A stretch of DNA of 64,000 nt from Wagnerdoeblera sp046292685 (GTDB taxonomy: Bacteria; Pseudomonadota; Alphaproteobacteria; Rhodobacterales; Rhodobacteraceae). Position numbers and translations under genes: made by a program. Under the pieces are notes generated by a model. It had not been told where the DNA came from. It did not search any database and was given only the letters and a program-made list of their open reading frames with translations. Shown in pieces: positions 57,945-64,000 of this stretch. The first letter of the stretch is position 1, and the number at the start of each line of letters is the position of its first letter. The stretch is taken from contig NZ_JBKBQM010000007.1 in the NCBI RefSeq assembly GCF_046292685.1, positions 1 through 64,000 on the forward strand, written 5' to 3'.

Positions 57945-60230
57945 ATGAAGATTCTGTGTCTGGGGGGCGGGCCGGCTGGCCTGTATTTCGCCATCTCGAT
58001 GAAACTGCGCGACCCTTCGCACGAGGTGACCGTGCTGGAGCGCAACCGGGCCAACGACACCTTCGGCTGGGGGGTCGTGCTCTCGGACGATGCGCTGGGG
58101 CGCATGCAGAAGAACGACCCGGTTTCGACCGAGGCGATCCGGTCGCACTTTGCCTATTGGGACGACATCGCCACCGTGCACAACGGCGTGCGCACCGTTT
58201 CGGGCGGGCATGGCTTTGCCGGGATCGGGCGCAAGCAGATGCTGATCCTGCTGCAGGCGCGGGCCCGCGAGCTGGGCGTGGAGCTGAAGTTCCAGACCGA
58301 GTTCAGGTCGGCCGAGGAATACCGCAAGGAGTACGACCTGGTCGTGGCGTCCGACGGCATCAACAGCCTGGTGCGCAAGGAATACGCCGACGTGTTCAAG
58401 CCCGACATCGACATGCGGCTGTGCAAGTTCATCTGGCTGGGCACGCACCAGAAGTTCGACGACGCCTTCACCTTCATCTTCGAAAAGACCGAACACGGCT
58501 GGGTCTGGGCCCATGCCTATCAGTTCGACGACAACACCGCGACCTTCATCGTGGAATGCACGCAGGAAACCTGGGACAACTGGGGTTTCGAGCGGATGGA
58601 GAAGGAAGAAACCATCGCCACCTGCGAGAAGATCTTTGCGGCGCATCTGGGCGGGCACAACCTGATTTCCAACGCCGCCCACCTGCGCGGTTCGGCGGTA
58701 TGGATGAACTTCCCCCGCGTGATCTGCGAGAAGTGGTATCACGAAAACGTCGTGCTGATGGGCGATGCCGCGGCGACGGGGCATTTTTCCATCGGGTCGG
58801 GGTCGCGACTGGCGTTCGACAGCGCGATTGCGCTGGCCACCTACCTGCATTCGGAACCGACGATGGAAGCGGCCTTCCAGCGGTATCAGGACGAACGCCG
58901 GGTCGAGGTGCTGCGGCTGCAATCGGCGGCGCGCAACAGCCTGGAATGGTTCGAGCAGGTCGAGCGGTATCTGGACATGCCGCCCATCCAGTTCGCCTAT
59001 TCGCTGCTGACCCGCAGCCAGCGCATCAGCCACGAGAACCTGCGCAAGCGCGACAAGGCCTGGCTGGAAACGGCCGAGGACTGGTTCCAGGAACAGGCCG
59101 GCGGGCAAAAGGGGCGGCGCCCGATGTTTGCGCCGCTGCGGCTGCGCGGGATGGAGCTGAAGAACCGCATCGTGCTGTCGCCGATGGCGCAATACAAGGC
59201 CGTGGACGGCTGCCCGACCGACTGGCATTTCGTGCATTATGCCGAACGTGCCAAGGGCGGTGCGGGGCTGGTGTTTACCGAAATGACCTGCGTGTCCGAC
59301 ATCGGCCGCATCACGCCGGGTTGCCCTGGCCTCTATGCGCCCGAGCATGAGGCGGCGTGGAAGCGGCTGGCCGATTTCATCCATGCCGAAACCAGCGCAA
59401 AGCTGTGCATGCAGATCGGCCATGCCGGGCGCAAGGGTTCGACCTGCGTGCCGTGGGATGGCGGCATCGACCGTCCGCTGAAGTCGGGCAACTGGCAGAC
59501 GCTGGCGCCCAGCGCCATTCCCTATCGCCCCGAAAACGGCGTGCCCAAGGAGATGGACCGCGCCGACATGGACATGGTGCGCAACCAGTTCGTGGCCGCC
59601 GTGCAGATGGCCGACCGCGCCGGTGCCGACATGATCGAGATGCACGCTGCCCACGGCTATCTGCTGGGCGAGTTCATCTCGCCCGTCACCAACCGGCGCA
59701 CCGATGCCTATGGCGGCAGCCTGGAAAACCGCATGCGCTATCCGCTGGAGGTCTTTGCGGCGATGCGGGCGGCCTGGCCGGCCGACAAGCCGATGAGCGT
59801 GCGGATTTCGGCGCATGACTGGATCGAAGGCGGCGTGACCCCGAGCGAGGCGGTCGAGATCGCGCGGATGTTCCATGCCGCCGGCGCCGACATCATCGAC
59901 GTGTCCTCGGGCCAGACCGACCCGGCGGAAAAGCCGGTTTACGGCCGGATGTTCCAGACCCCGTTCAGCGACCGCATCCGCAACGAGGCGGGCATCCCGA
60001 CGATGACGGTGGGCAACATCAGCGACTGGGATCAGGTCAACGGCATCCTGATGGCCGGTCGCGCCGATCTGGTGTGCCTGGCGCGGGCGCATCTGGCCGA
60101 CCCCTACTGGACGCTGCACGCCGCGGTGGAGCAGGGCGATACGGCCAGCGAATGGCCGGCACCCTACAAGGGCGGGCGCGACCTGGCCTTCCGTCTGCGC
60201 GAACGGCAACAGGAAGTGATCCGGGCATGA
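57945..60230 (+). CDS. Bifunctional FAD monooxygenase/OYE reductase acting on an aromatic CoA thioester (2-aminobenzoyl-CoA type)
   Basis: A 761-residue fusion. Residues 1 to about 390 form a class A flavin monooxygenase (LCLGGGPAGLYFAISMKLRD, then VVLMGDAAATGHFSIGSGSR). Residues about 400-760 form an Old Yellow Enzyme domain (MFAPLRLRGMELKNRIVLSP, HAAHGYLLGEFISPVTNRRT). This architecture is that of 2-aminobenzoyl-CoA monooxygenase/reductase and of proteins annotated as salicylyl-CoA 5-hydroxylase. It would hydroxylate and then reduce the ring of an aryl-CoA. CGGAGGG precedes the start. It heads the aromatic cluster, and the CoA ligase expected for the pathway is not in the window. Confidence 0.88.
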   Translation: MKILCLGGGPAGLYFAISMKLRDPSHEVTVLERNRANDTFGWGVVLSDDALGRMQKNDPVSTEAIRSHFAYWDDIATVHNGVRTVSGGHGFAGIGRKQMLILLQARARELGVELKFQTEFRSAEEYRKEYDLVVASDGINSLVRKEYADVFKPDIDMRLCKFIWLGTHQKFDDAFTFIFEKTEHGWVWAHAYQFDDNTATFIVECTQETWDNWGFERMEKEETIATCEKIFAAHLGGHNLISNAAHLRGSAVWMNFPRVICEKWYHENVVLMGDAAATGHFSIGSGSRLAFDSAIALATYLHSEPTMEAAFQRYQDERRVEVLRLQSAARNSLEWFEQVERYLDMPPIQFAYSLLTRSQRISHENLRKRDKAWLETAEDWFQEQAGGQKGRRPMFAPLRLRGMELKNRIVLSPMAQYKAVDGCPTDWHFVHYAERAKGGAGLVFTEMTCVSDIGRITPGCPGLYAPEHEAAWKRLADFIHAETSAKLCMQIGHAGRKGSTCVPWDGGIDRPLKSGNWQTLAPSAIPYRPENGVPKEMDRADMDMVRNQFVAAVQMADRAGADMIEMHAAHGYLLGEFISPVTNRRTDAYGGSLENRMRYPLEVFAAMRAAWPADKPMSVRISAHDWIEGGVTPSEAVEIARMFHAAGADIIDVSSGQTDPAEKPVYGRMFQTPFSDRIRNEAGIPTMTVGNISDWDQVNGILMAGRADLVCLARAHLADPYWTLHAAVEQGDTASEWPAPYKGGRDLAFRLRERQQEVIRA

Positions 60231-60967
60231 TCCTGGCAGGCAAGCGGGTGCTGGTCACCGGCGGCGGCACCGGGGCGGGGGCCGACCTGGCCCGCGGCTT
60301 TGCCGCCGCGGGGGCCGAGGTGGTGGTGGCCGGGCGGCGGATGGAGCCCTTGGAACAGGTGGCGGCCAGCCTGCCCGGCACCCGCGCCTTGCAGGCCGAT
60401 GTGACCGACGAAGCCAGCGTCGCGGCGATGTTCGCCGCAGCCGGGCCTTGCGACATCGTGGTGGCGAATGCCGGTGCCTCGGACAGCGCGCCGATGGGCA
60501 AGGTGACGATGGAGCATTGGAACGCCATGCTGGCGGTCAACCTGACCGGCACCTTCCTGACCTTCCGCGAAGGCTTGCGCCAGATGCAGGGCTGGGGGCG
60601 GCTGATTGCCGTGGCCTCGACGGCGGGGCTCAAGGGCTATGCCTATGTGGCGCCCTATGCCGCGGCCAAGCATGGGGTGGTCGGGCTGGTGCGCAGCCTG
60701 GCGCTGGAGGTGGCGAAGAAGCCGGTGACGGTGAATGCGCTGTGCCCCGGGTTCCTCGATACCGAAATGACGGAGCGCAGCATCGCCAACATCATGGCCA
60801 AGACCGGCAAGGACCGCGCCTTTGCCTTGGGCGCGCTGACCGCCACCAACCCGCAAGGCCGCCTGGTGCAGCCGGCCGAGGTGACGGCCGCTGCCTTGTG
60901 GTTGTGCGGACCGGGTTCCGATGCGATGAACGGGCAGGCGATAGCCATTGCCGGAGGAGAGGTATGA
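60227..60967 (+). CDS. SDR family oxidoreductase of the aromatic-CoA cluster
   Basis: A 246-residue classical SDR. The cofactor motif is LVTGGGTGAGADLARGF (the usual GIG is GAG), NAGAS follows, the catalytic Ser is in AVASTAGLKG and Tyr/Lys in YAAAKHGV. NALCPGFLDTEM and NGQAIAIAGGEV are typical. It overlaps the stop of the monooxygenase gene (ATGA), so it likely acts on the reduced hydroxylated ring or a beta-oxidation-like intermediate. Exact step unknown. Confidence 0.88.
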   Translation: MILAGKRVLVTGGGTGAGADLARGFAAAGAEVVVAGRRMEPLEQVAASLPGTRALQADVTDEASVAAMFAAAGPCDIVVANAGASDSAPMGKVTMEHWNAMLAVNLTGTFLTFREGLRQMQGWGRLIAVASTAGLKGYAYVAPYAAAKHGVVGLVRSLALEVAKKPVTVNALCPGFLDTEMTERSIANIMAKTGKDRAFALGALTATNPQGRLVQPAEVTAAALWLCGPGSDAMNGQAIAIAGGEV

Positions 60968-61404
60968 GCGACCCGCTGTCGAAGCGCCGGTTGAAGATGT
61001 GGATCCGCCTGCTGGGGGTCACCCGGGCGACGGAAGGGCGGTTGCGCGAATACCTGCGCGTGACGCACGATACCACGCTGCCACGTTTCGACGTGATGGC
61101 GGCGCTGTGGCGGCGGCGCGACGGCGTGACGATGAGCGAGCTGAGCCGGATGCTGCTGGTCTCGAACGGCAATGCCACCACGGTGGTGGACCGGCTGGAA
61201 AAGGACGGGCTGGTGCAGCGGCGCCCTTCGGAAACCGACCGGCGCACGGTCTATGTCGCGCTGACCGAGGAAGGCGCGCGCGTGTTCGAAGCCTGGGCCG
61301 CCGGGCACGAGGCGGAACTGAGCCGTATCTTCGAGGATATGGACGAAGCCGATCTGGATGCGCTGACCGCGATCCTGAAGCGGATGGGAAAGGACAAGGA
61401 ATGA
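60964..61404 (+). CDS. MarR-family transcriptional regulator
   Basis: A 146-residue winged-helix regulator. The recognition region is TMSELSRMLLVSNGNATTVV and the wing RPSETDRRTVYVALTEEG. MarR-type proteins of aromatic pathways are commonly released by aryl-CoA ligands, so it probably controls this cluster. It sits inside the operon, overlapping both the SDR and the hydratase genes by four bases, which would give feedback on its own synthesis. Confidence 0.92.
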   Translation: MSDPLSKRRLKMWIRLLGVTRATEGRLREYLRVTHDTTLPRFDVMAALWRRRDGVTMSELSRMLLVSNGNATTVVDRLEKDGLVQRRPSETDRRTVYVALTEEGARVFEAWAAGHEAELSRIFEDMDEADLDALTAILKRMGKDKE

Positions 61405-62219
61405 CCGAGATCGAACTGGCGGGCCTCAAGCCGCAGCACTTCCTGTGGGAGGTGAAGGACCGGGTCGCGGTGGTGCGGCTGAACCGGCCCGAACGCAAGA
61501 ATCCCCTGAGCTTCGACAGCTATGCCGAGCTGCGCGATACCTTTCGCCGGATGGTCTATGCCACCGATGTGGATGTGGTGGTCTTTGCCTCGAACCAGGG
61601 GAACTTCTGTTCCGGCGGCGACGTGCACGAGATCATCGGGCCGCTGACGAAGATGAACATGAAGGAGCTGCTGGCCTTTACCCGCATGACCGGCGATCTG
61701 GTCAAGGCGATGATCGGTTGCGGCAAGCCGATCATCGCCGCGGTGGACGGCATCTGCGTCGGTGCGGGCGCGATCATCGCCATGGCGTCGGACCTGCGGC
61801 TGGCAACGCGGGATGCCAAATGCGCCTTCCTGTTCACCCGCGTGGGTCTTGCCGGCTGCGACATGGGCGCCTGTGCGATGCTGCCGCGGATCATCGGGCA
61901 GGGGCGGGCGGCGGAACTGCTGTACACCGGCCGGGTGATGGGGGCCGAGGAAGGCGAGCGCTTGGGCTTCTGGAACGCGCTGCACGATGCCGGCGCGCTG
62001 GAAGCCGAGGCGATGGCGCTGGCGAAGCGCATCGCGGCCGGGCCGACCTTTGCCCACGGCATCACCAAGACCCAGCTCAATCAGGAATGGAACATGGGTC
62101 TGGAACAGGCGATCGAGGCCGAGGCGCAGGCGCAGGCGATCTGCATGCAGACGCAGGATTTCGTGCGCGCCTACAACGCCTTTGTCGCCAAGGAAAAGCC
62201 GGTGTTCGAAGGGAATTGA
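61401..62219 (+). CDS. Enoyl-CoA hydratase/isomerase family protein
   Basis: A 272-residue crotonase-fold enzyme. The oxyanion-hole segments are FASNQGNFCSGGDVHEIIGP and AAVDGICVGAGAIIAMASDL. LFTRVGLAGCDMGACAMLPR lies where crotonases carry the second catalytic Glu, here GCDMGA rather than the usual PEGG, so a non-hydratase reaction (ring opening or isomerisation) is possible. The start overlaps the MarR stop. It belongs to the aromatic-CoA cluster. Confidence 0.88.
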   Translation: MTEIELAGLKPQHFLWEVKDRVAVVRLNRPERKNPLSFDSYAELRDTFRRMVYATDVDVVVFASNQGNFCSGGDVHEIIGPLTKMNMKELLAFTRMTGDLVKAMIGCGKPIIAAVDGICVGAGAIIAMASDLRLATRDAKCAFLFTRVGLAGCDMGACAMLPRIIGQGRAAELLYTGRVMGAEEGERLGFWNALHDAGALEAEAMALAKRIAAGPTFAHGITKTQLNQEWNMGLEQAIEAEAQAQAICMQTQDFVRAYNAFVAKEKPVFEGN

Positions 62220-62227
62220 GCGAGCCG

Positions 62228-62303
62228 GCGGGGGCTGCCGCCCCCGCACCCCCGCTTCAAGGGGGGATCGCCCCCCTTGAAAATCCCCGAGGATATTTGA
62301 GGA
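62228..62303 (+). repeat. Composite intergenic repeat, copy C, with Shine-Dalgarno sequence
   Basis: Hairpin GCGGGGGC (62228-62235) / GCCCCCGC (62240-62247). A second perfect stem follows, TTCAAGGGGGG (62256-62266) / CCCCCCTTGAA (62271-62281). Then comes CCCCGAGGATATTTGAGGAC (62285-62304). The last GAGG lies seven bases before the acyl-CoA dehydrogenase ATG and serves as its ribosome-binding site. Confidence 0.75.
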
Positions 62304-62309
62304 CAGAAA

Positions 62310-63449
62310 ATGGCAGATCGTTCCTTCCTGAATTGGCCGTTCTTCGAGGACCGGCATCGTGCCCTGGCCGAGGCGCTGGACGCCTGGTGCGCGGCCAACC
62401 TGCCGGTGGATCACGGCGATGCCGATGCCGCCTGCCGTGGGCTGGTGGCGATGCTGGGGGATGGCGGCTGGTTGCGGCACACCGGCGCGGGGGCCGGCGA
62501 GACGCTGGATGTGCGCACGCTGTGCATCATCCGCGAAACGCTGGCGCGCCATGACGGGCTGGCGGATTTTGCCTTTGCCATGCAGGGGTTGGGGATGGGC
62601 GCAGTGTCGCTGTTCGGCAGCCCCGGACAGCGGGCCTGGCTGGAGCGCACCCGGGCGGGGCGAGCGATTTCGGCCTTTGCGCTGACCGAGCCGGGGGCGG
62701 GCTCGGATGTGGCCCATACGGCGACGGTGGCCGAGCGGGTGCAGGGCGGCTTTCGGTTGACGGGGGAAAAGACCTATATTTCAAACGGCGGCATTGCCGA
62801 TGTCTATGTGGTTTTTGCCCGCACGGGCGAGGCGCCCGGGGCCAAGGGCTTGTCGGCCTTTCTGATGCCGGCGGATGTGGCGGGTCTGTCGGTGGTGGAC
62901 CGGATCGAGGTGATCGCACCGCACCCGCTCGCGCATCTGCGGCTGGATGGGGTGGAACTGCCCGAAAGCGCCTTGATCGGGCGGGCCGGCGACGGGTTCA
63001 AGATTGCCATGTCGGTGCTGGACGTGTTCCGCTCGACCGTCGGGGCTGCCGCGCTGGGGTTTGCGCGGCGCGCGCTGGACGAGGCGCTGGAGCGGGTGCG
63101 CAAGCCCCGGGTGTCGGGCGCGACGCTGGCCGATTACCAGATGGTGCAAGGCCACATCGCCGATATGGCGCTGGAGGTGGATGCCGCCGCCCTGCTGATC
63201 TATCGCGCCGCCTGGACCAAGGATTCGGGCGCGGCGCGGGTGAGCCGCGAGGCGGCAATGGCCAAGCTTTATGCCACCGAGGCGGCGCAGCGCGTGATCG
63301 ACACCGCGCTGCAGCTGCATGGCGGCGACGGCGTGCGGCACGGCTTTGCCGTGGAATCGCTTTACCGCGAGATCCGCGCGCTGCGCATCTACGAAGGTGC
63401 CAGCGACGTGCAGCGGGTGGTCATCGCGCGGGCGGCGCTGGGGGCATGA
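62310..63449 (+). CDS. Acyl-CoA dehydrogenase family protein
   Basis: A 379-residue FAD enzyme. Signatures are ALTEPGAGSDVAHTATVAER and YISNGGIADVYVVFARTG in the middle domain, and QLHGGDGVRHGFAVESLYRE with IYEGASDVQRVVIARAA at the C-terminus, holding the position of the catalytic Glu of medium-chain types (YEG). It would oxidise a cyclic or opened CoA ester of the aromatic pathway. Its stop overlaps the thioesterase start by four bases. The ribosome-binding site lies in the repeat. Confidence 0.9.
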   Translation: MADRSFLNWPFFEDRHRALAEALDAWCAANLPVDHGDADAACRGLVAMLGDGGWLRHTGAGAGETLDVRTLCIIRETLARHDGLADFAFAMQGLGMGAVSLFGSPGQRAWLERTRAGRAISAFALTEPGAGSDVAHTATVAERVQGGFRLTGEKTYISNGGIADVYVVFARTGEAPGAKGLSAFLMPADVAGLSVVDRIEVIAPHPLAHLRLDGVELPESALIGRAGDGFKIAMSVLDVFRSTVGAAALGFARRALDEALERVRKPRVSGATLADYQMVQGHIADMALEVDAAALLIYRAAWTKDSGAARVSREAAMAKLYATEAAQRVIDTALQLHGGDGVRHGFAVESLYREIRALRIYEGASDVQRVVIARAALGA

Positions 63450-63868
63450 GCTATACCCGCATCATCCCGATCGAGTTCAACCACTGCGACCCGGCGGGGA
63501 TCGTGTTCTACCCCCGCTATTTCGAGATGACGAACTCGGTGGTGGAAAACTTCTTCGCCGATGTGGTCGGCTATTCCTTTGCCCGGATGCATTCGGGGGG
63601 GGCGCACAACGGCGTGCCCACGGTTTCCATCCGCTGCGATTTCCGTGCGCCGTCGCGGCTGGGCGACAAGGTGCCGTTCACATTGACGGTCAAGGCGGTG
63701 GGGCGGTCGAGCGCCACGGTGCGGATCGTGGCCGCGGTCGGCGACGAGGTGCGGCTGGAAACCGAAAACACGCTGGTCTGGATCGACGGCGGGCGCGCGG
63801 CGCCCTGGCCCGAGGAAATCCGGACGAAACTGGACGAAGAACTTGCCAAGGGAGGCCGGAATGGCTGA
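63446..63868 (+). CDS. Acyl-CoA thioesterase (4HBT family)
   Basis: A 140-residue hot-dog protein. The 4-hydroxybenzoyl-CoA thioesterase signature is IEFNHCDPAGIVFYPRYFEM (catalytic Asp in CDPAGIVFYPRY). It may hydrolyse dead-end CoA esters formed in the pathway. It overlaps the acyl-CoA dehydrogenase stop and the RidA start by four to eight bases. Confidence 0.92.
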   Translation: MSYTRIIPIEFNHCDPAGIVFYPRYFEMTNSVVENFFADVVGYSFARMHSGGAHNGVPTVSIRCDFRAPSRLGDKVPFTLTVKAVGRSSATVRIVAAVGDEVRLETENTLVWIDGGRAAPWPEEIRTKLDEELAKGGRNG

Positions 63869-64000
63869 AACGACGAGCCCGCACGATTTCCTCAACCCCA
63901 AGGGATGGAAGCCCGCGGTCGGCTATGCCAACGGCATGGCGGCACGCGGCCGGATGGTGTTTCTGGGCGGGCATATCGGCTGGAACGGCCAGCAGGAATT
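63861..64000 (+). CDS. RidA (YjgF/YER057c/UK114) family protein, N-terminal part
   Basis: Forty-six codons run to the window edge: MAETTSPHDFLNPKGWKPAV, GYANGMAARGRMVFLGGHIG and WNGQQE. The NPKGWKPAVGYANGM and VFLGGHIGWN features are those of RidA-type proteins, which hydrolyse enamines and imines. GGGAGG precedes the ATG. Co-translation with the thioesterase is likely. The remainder of about 85-100 residues is outside the window. Confidence 0.8.
   Translation, partial: MAETTSPHDFLNPKGWKPAVGYANGMAARGRMVFLGGHIGWNGQQE

Noticed and set aside
1..64000. CRISPR arrays, tRNA or rRNA genes, replication origin, prophage
   Set aside because: No regularly spaced repeats, cloverleaf sequences, rRNA segments, DnaA-box clusters or phage structural genes were recognised on reading. 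A tRNAscan or CRISPR search would be decisive.

Overview
The window is high-GC DNA with densely packed, often overlapping genes. It looks like the chromosome of an alphaproteobacterium of the Rhodobacteraceae (Rhodobacter/Paracoccus/Roseobacter relatives). Supporting this are the proteins themselves: a seven-subunit Mrp antiporter encoded as six genes with A and B fused, class II AroA, a ChrB N-terminal protein, a Hint_2 protein and an anthraniloyl-CoA-type cluster. An intact bciA-like 8-vinyl reductase gene preceded by a TGT-N12-ACA palindrome suggests a phototrophic lineage. No rRNA, tRNA, CRISPR array or replication origin was recognised.

Left end (1-1547): a decayed locus. An IS5-family (IS903-group) element runs off the left edge and interrupts a peptide ABC permease gene that already has an internal deletion. 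Next to it are a peptide-binding-protein pseudogene (in-frame TAG plus deletion) and the tail of a dehydrogenase gene. From 1557 to 8653 are a nitrilase-family gene, a DMT exporter, a transposase scar, the divergent efp/epmA pair (elongation factor P and its probable lysine ligase), an aldehyde dehydrogenase, a 1-Cys peroxiredoxin and a small secreted protein.

8702-14544 is a complete Mrp (Mnh/Pha) cation/proton antiporter operon. 15482-21101 is the rod-shape cluster mreB-mreC-mreD-mrdA-mrdB, followed by a cupin sugar isomerase and an inositol-phosphatase family gene. 22843-26745 is a four-gene ABC importer. 26886-39621 is mostly housekeeping: a Hint protein, clpS, an RsmC-like methyltransferase, an SDR, hemF, aroA, adhC (glutathione-dependent formaldehyde dehydrogenase), a class II cytochrome c, a beta carbonic anhydrase, an M17 aminopeptidase with an NlpC/P60 hydrolase, and a purine nucleoside phosphorylase.

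39796-41475 is a second decayed locus, an ABC exporter (ATPase, FtsX permease and HlyD-type adaptor, all broken). It is followed by an MFS gene, a ChrB N-terminal gene and an RTX calcium-binding protein. rpsO and pnp are separated by bciA and an SDR remnant. asd is preceded by a possible threonine-rich leader peptide. A regulator gene of the Lrp family is divergent from ald and overlaps the Kdo genes kdsD-kdsA-kdsB in one four-gene run.

The right end (57945 to the edge) is a collinear aromatic-CoA cluster: a monooxygenase/reductase of the 2-aminobenzoyl-CoA type, an SDR, a MarR regulator, an enoyl-CoA hydratase, an acyl-CoA dehydrogenase, a thioesterase and a RidA-family gene cut by the window edge. 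A composite intergenic repeat (GC hairpin plus a GGATATTTG core) occurs three times, and one copy supplies the ribosome-binding site of the acyl-CoA dehydrogenase. Calls rest on reading the sequence and on family knowledge; no database search was run.
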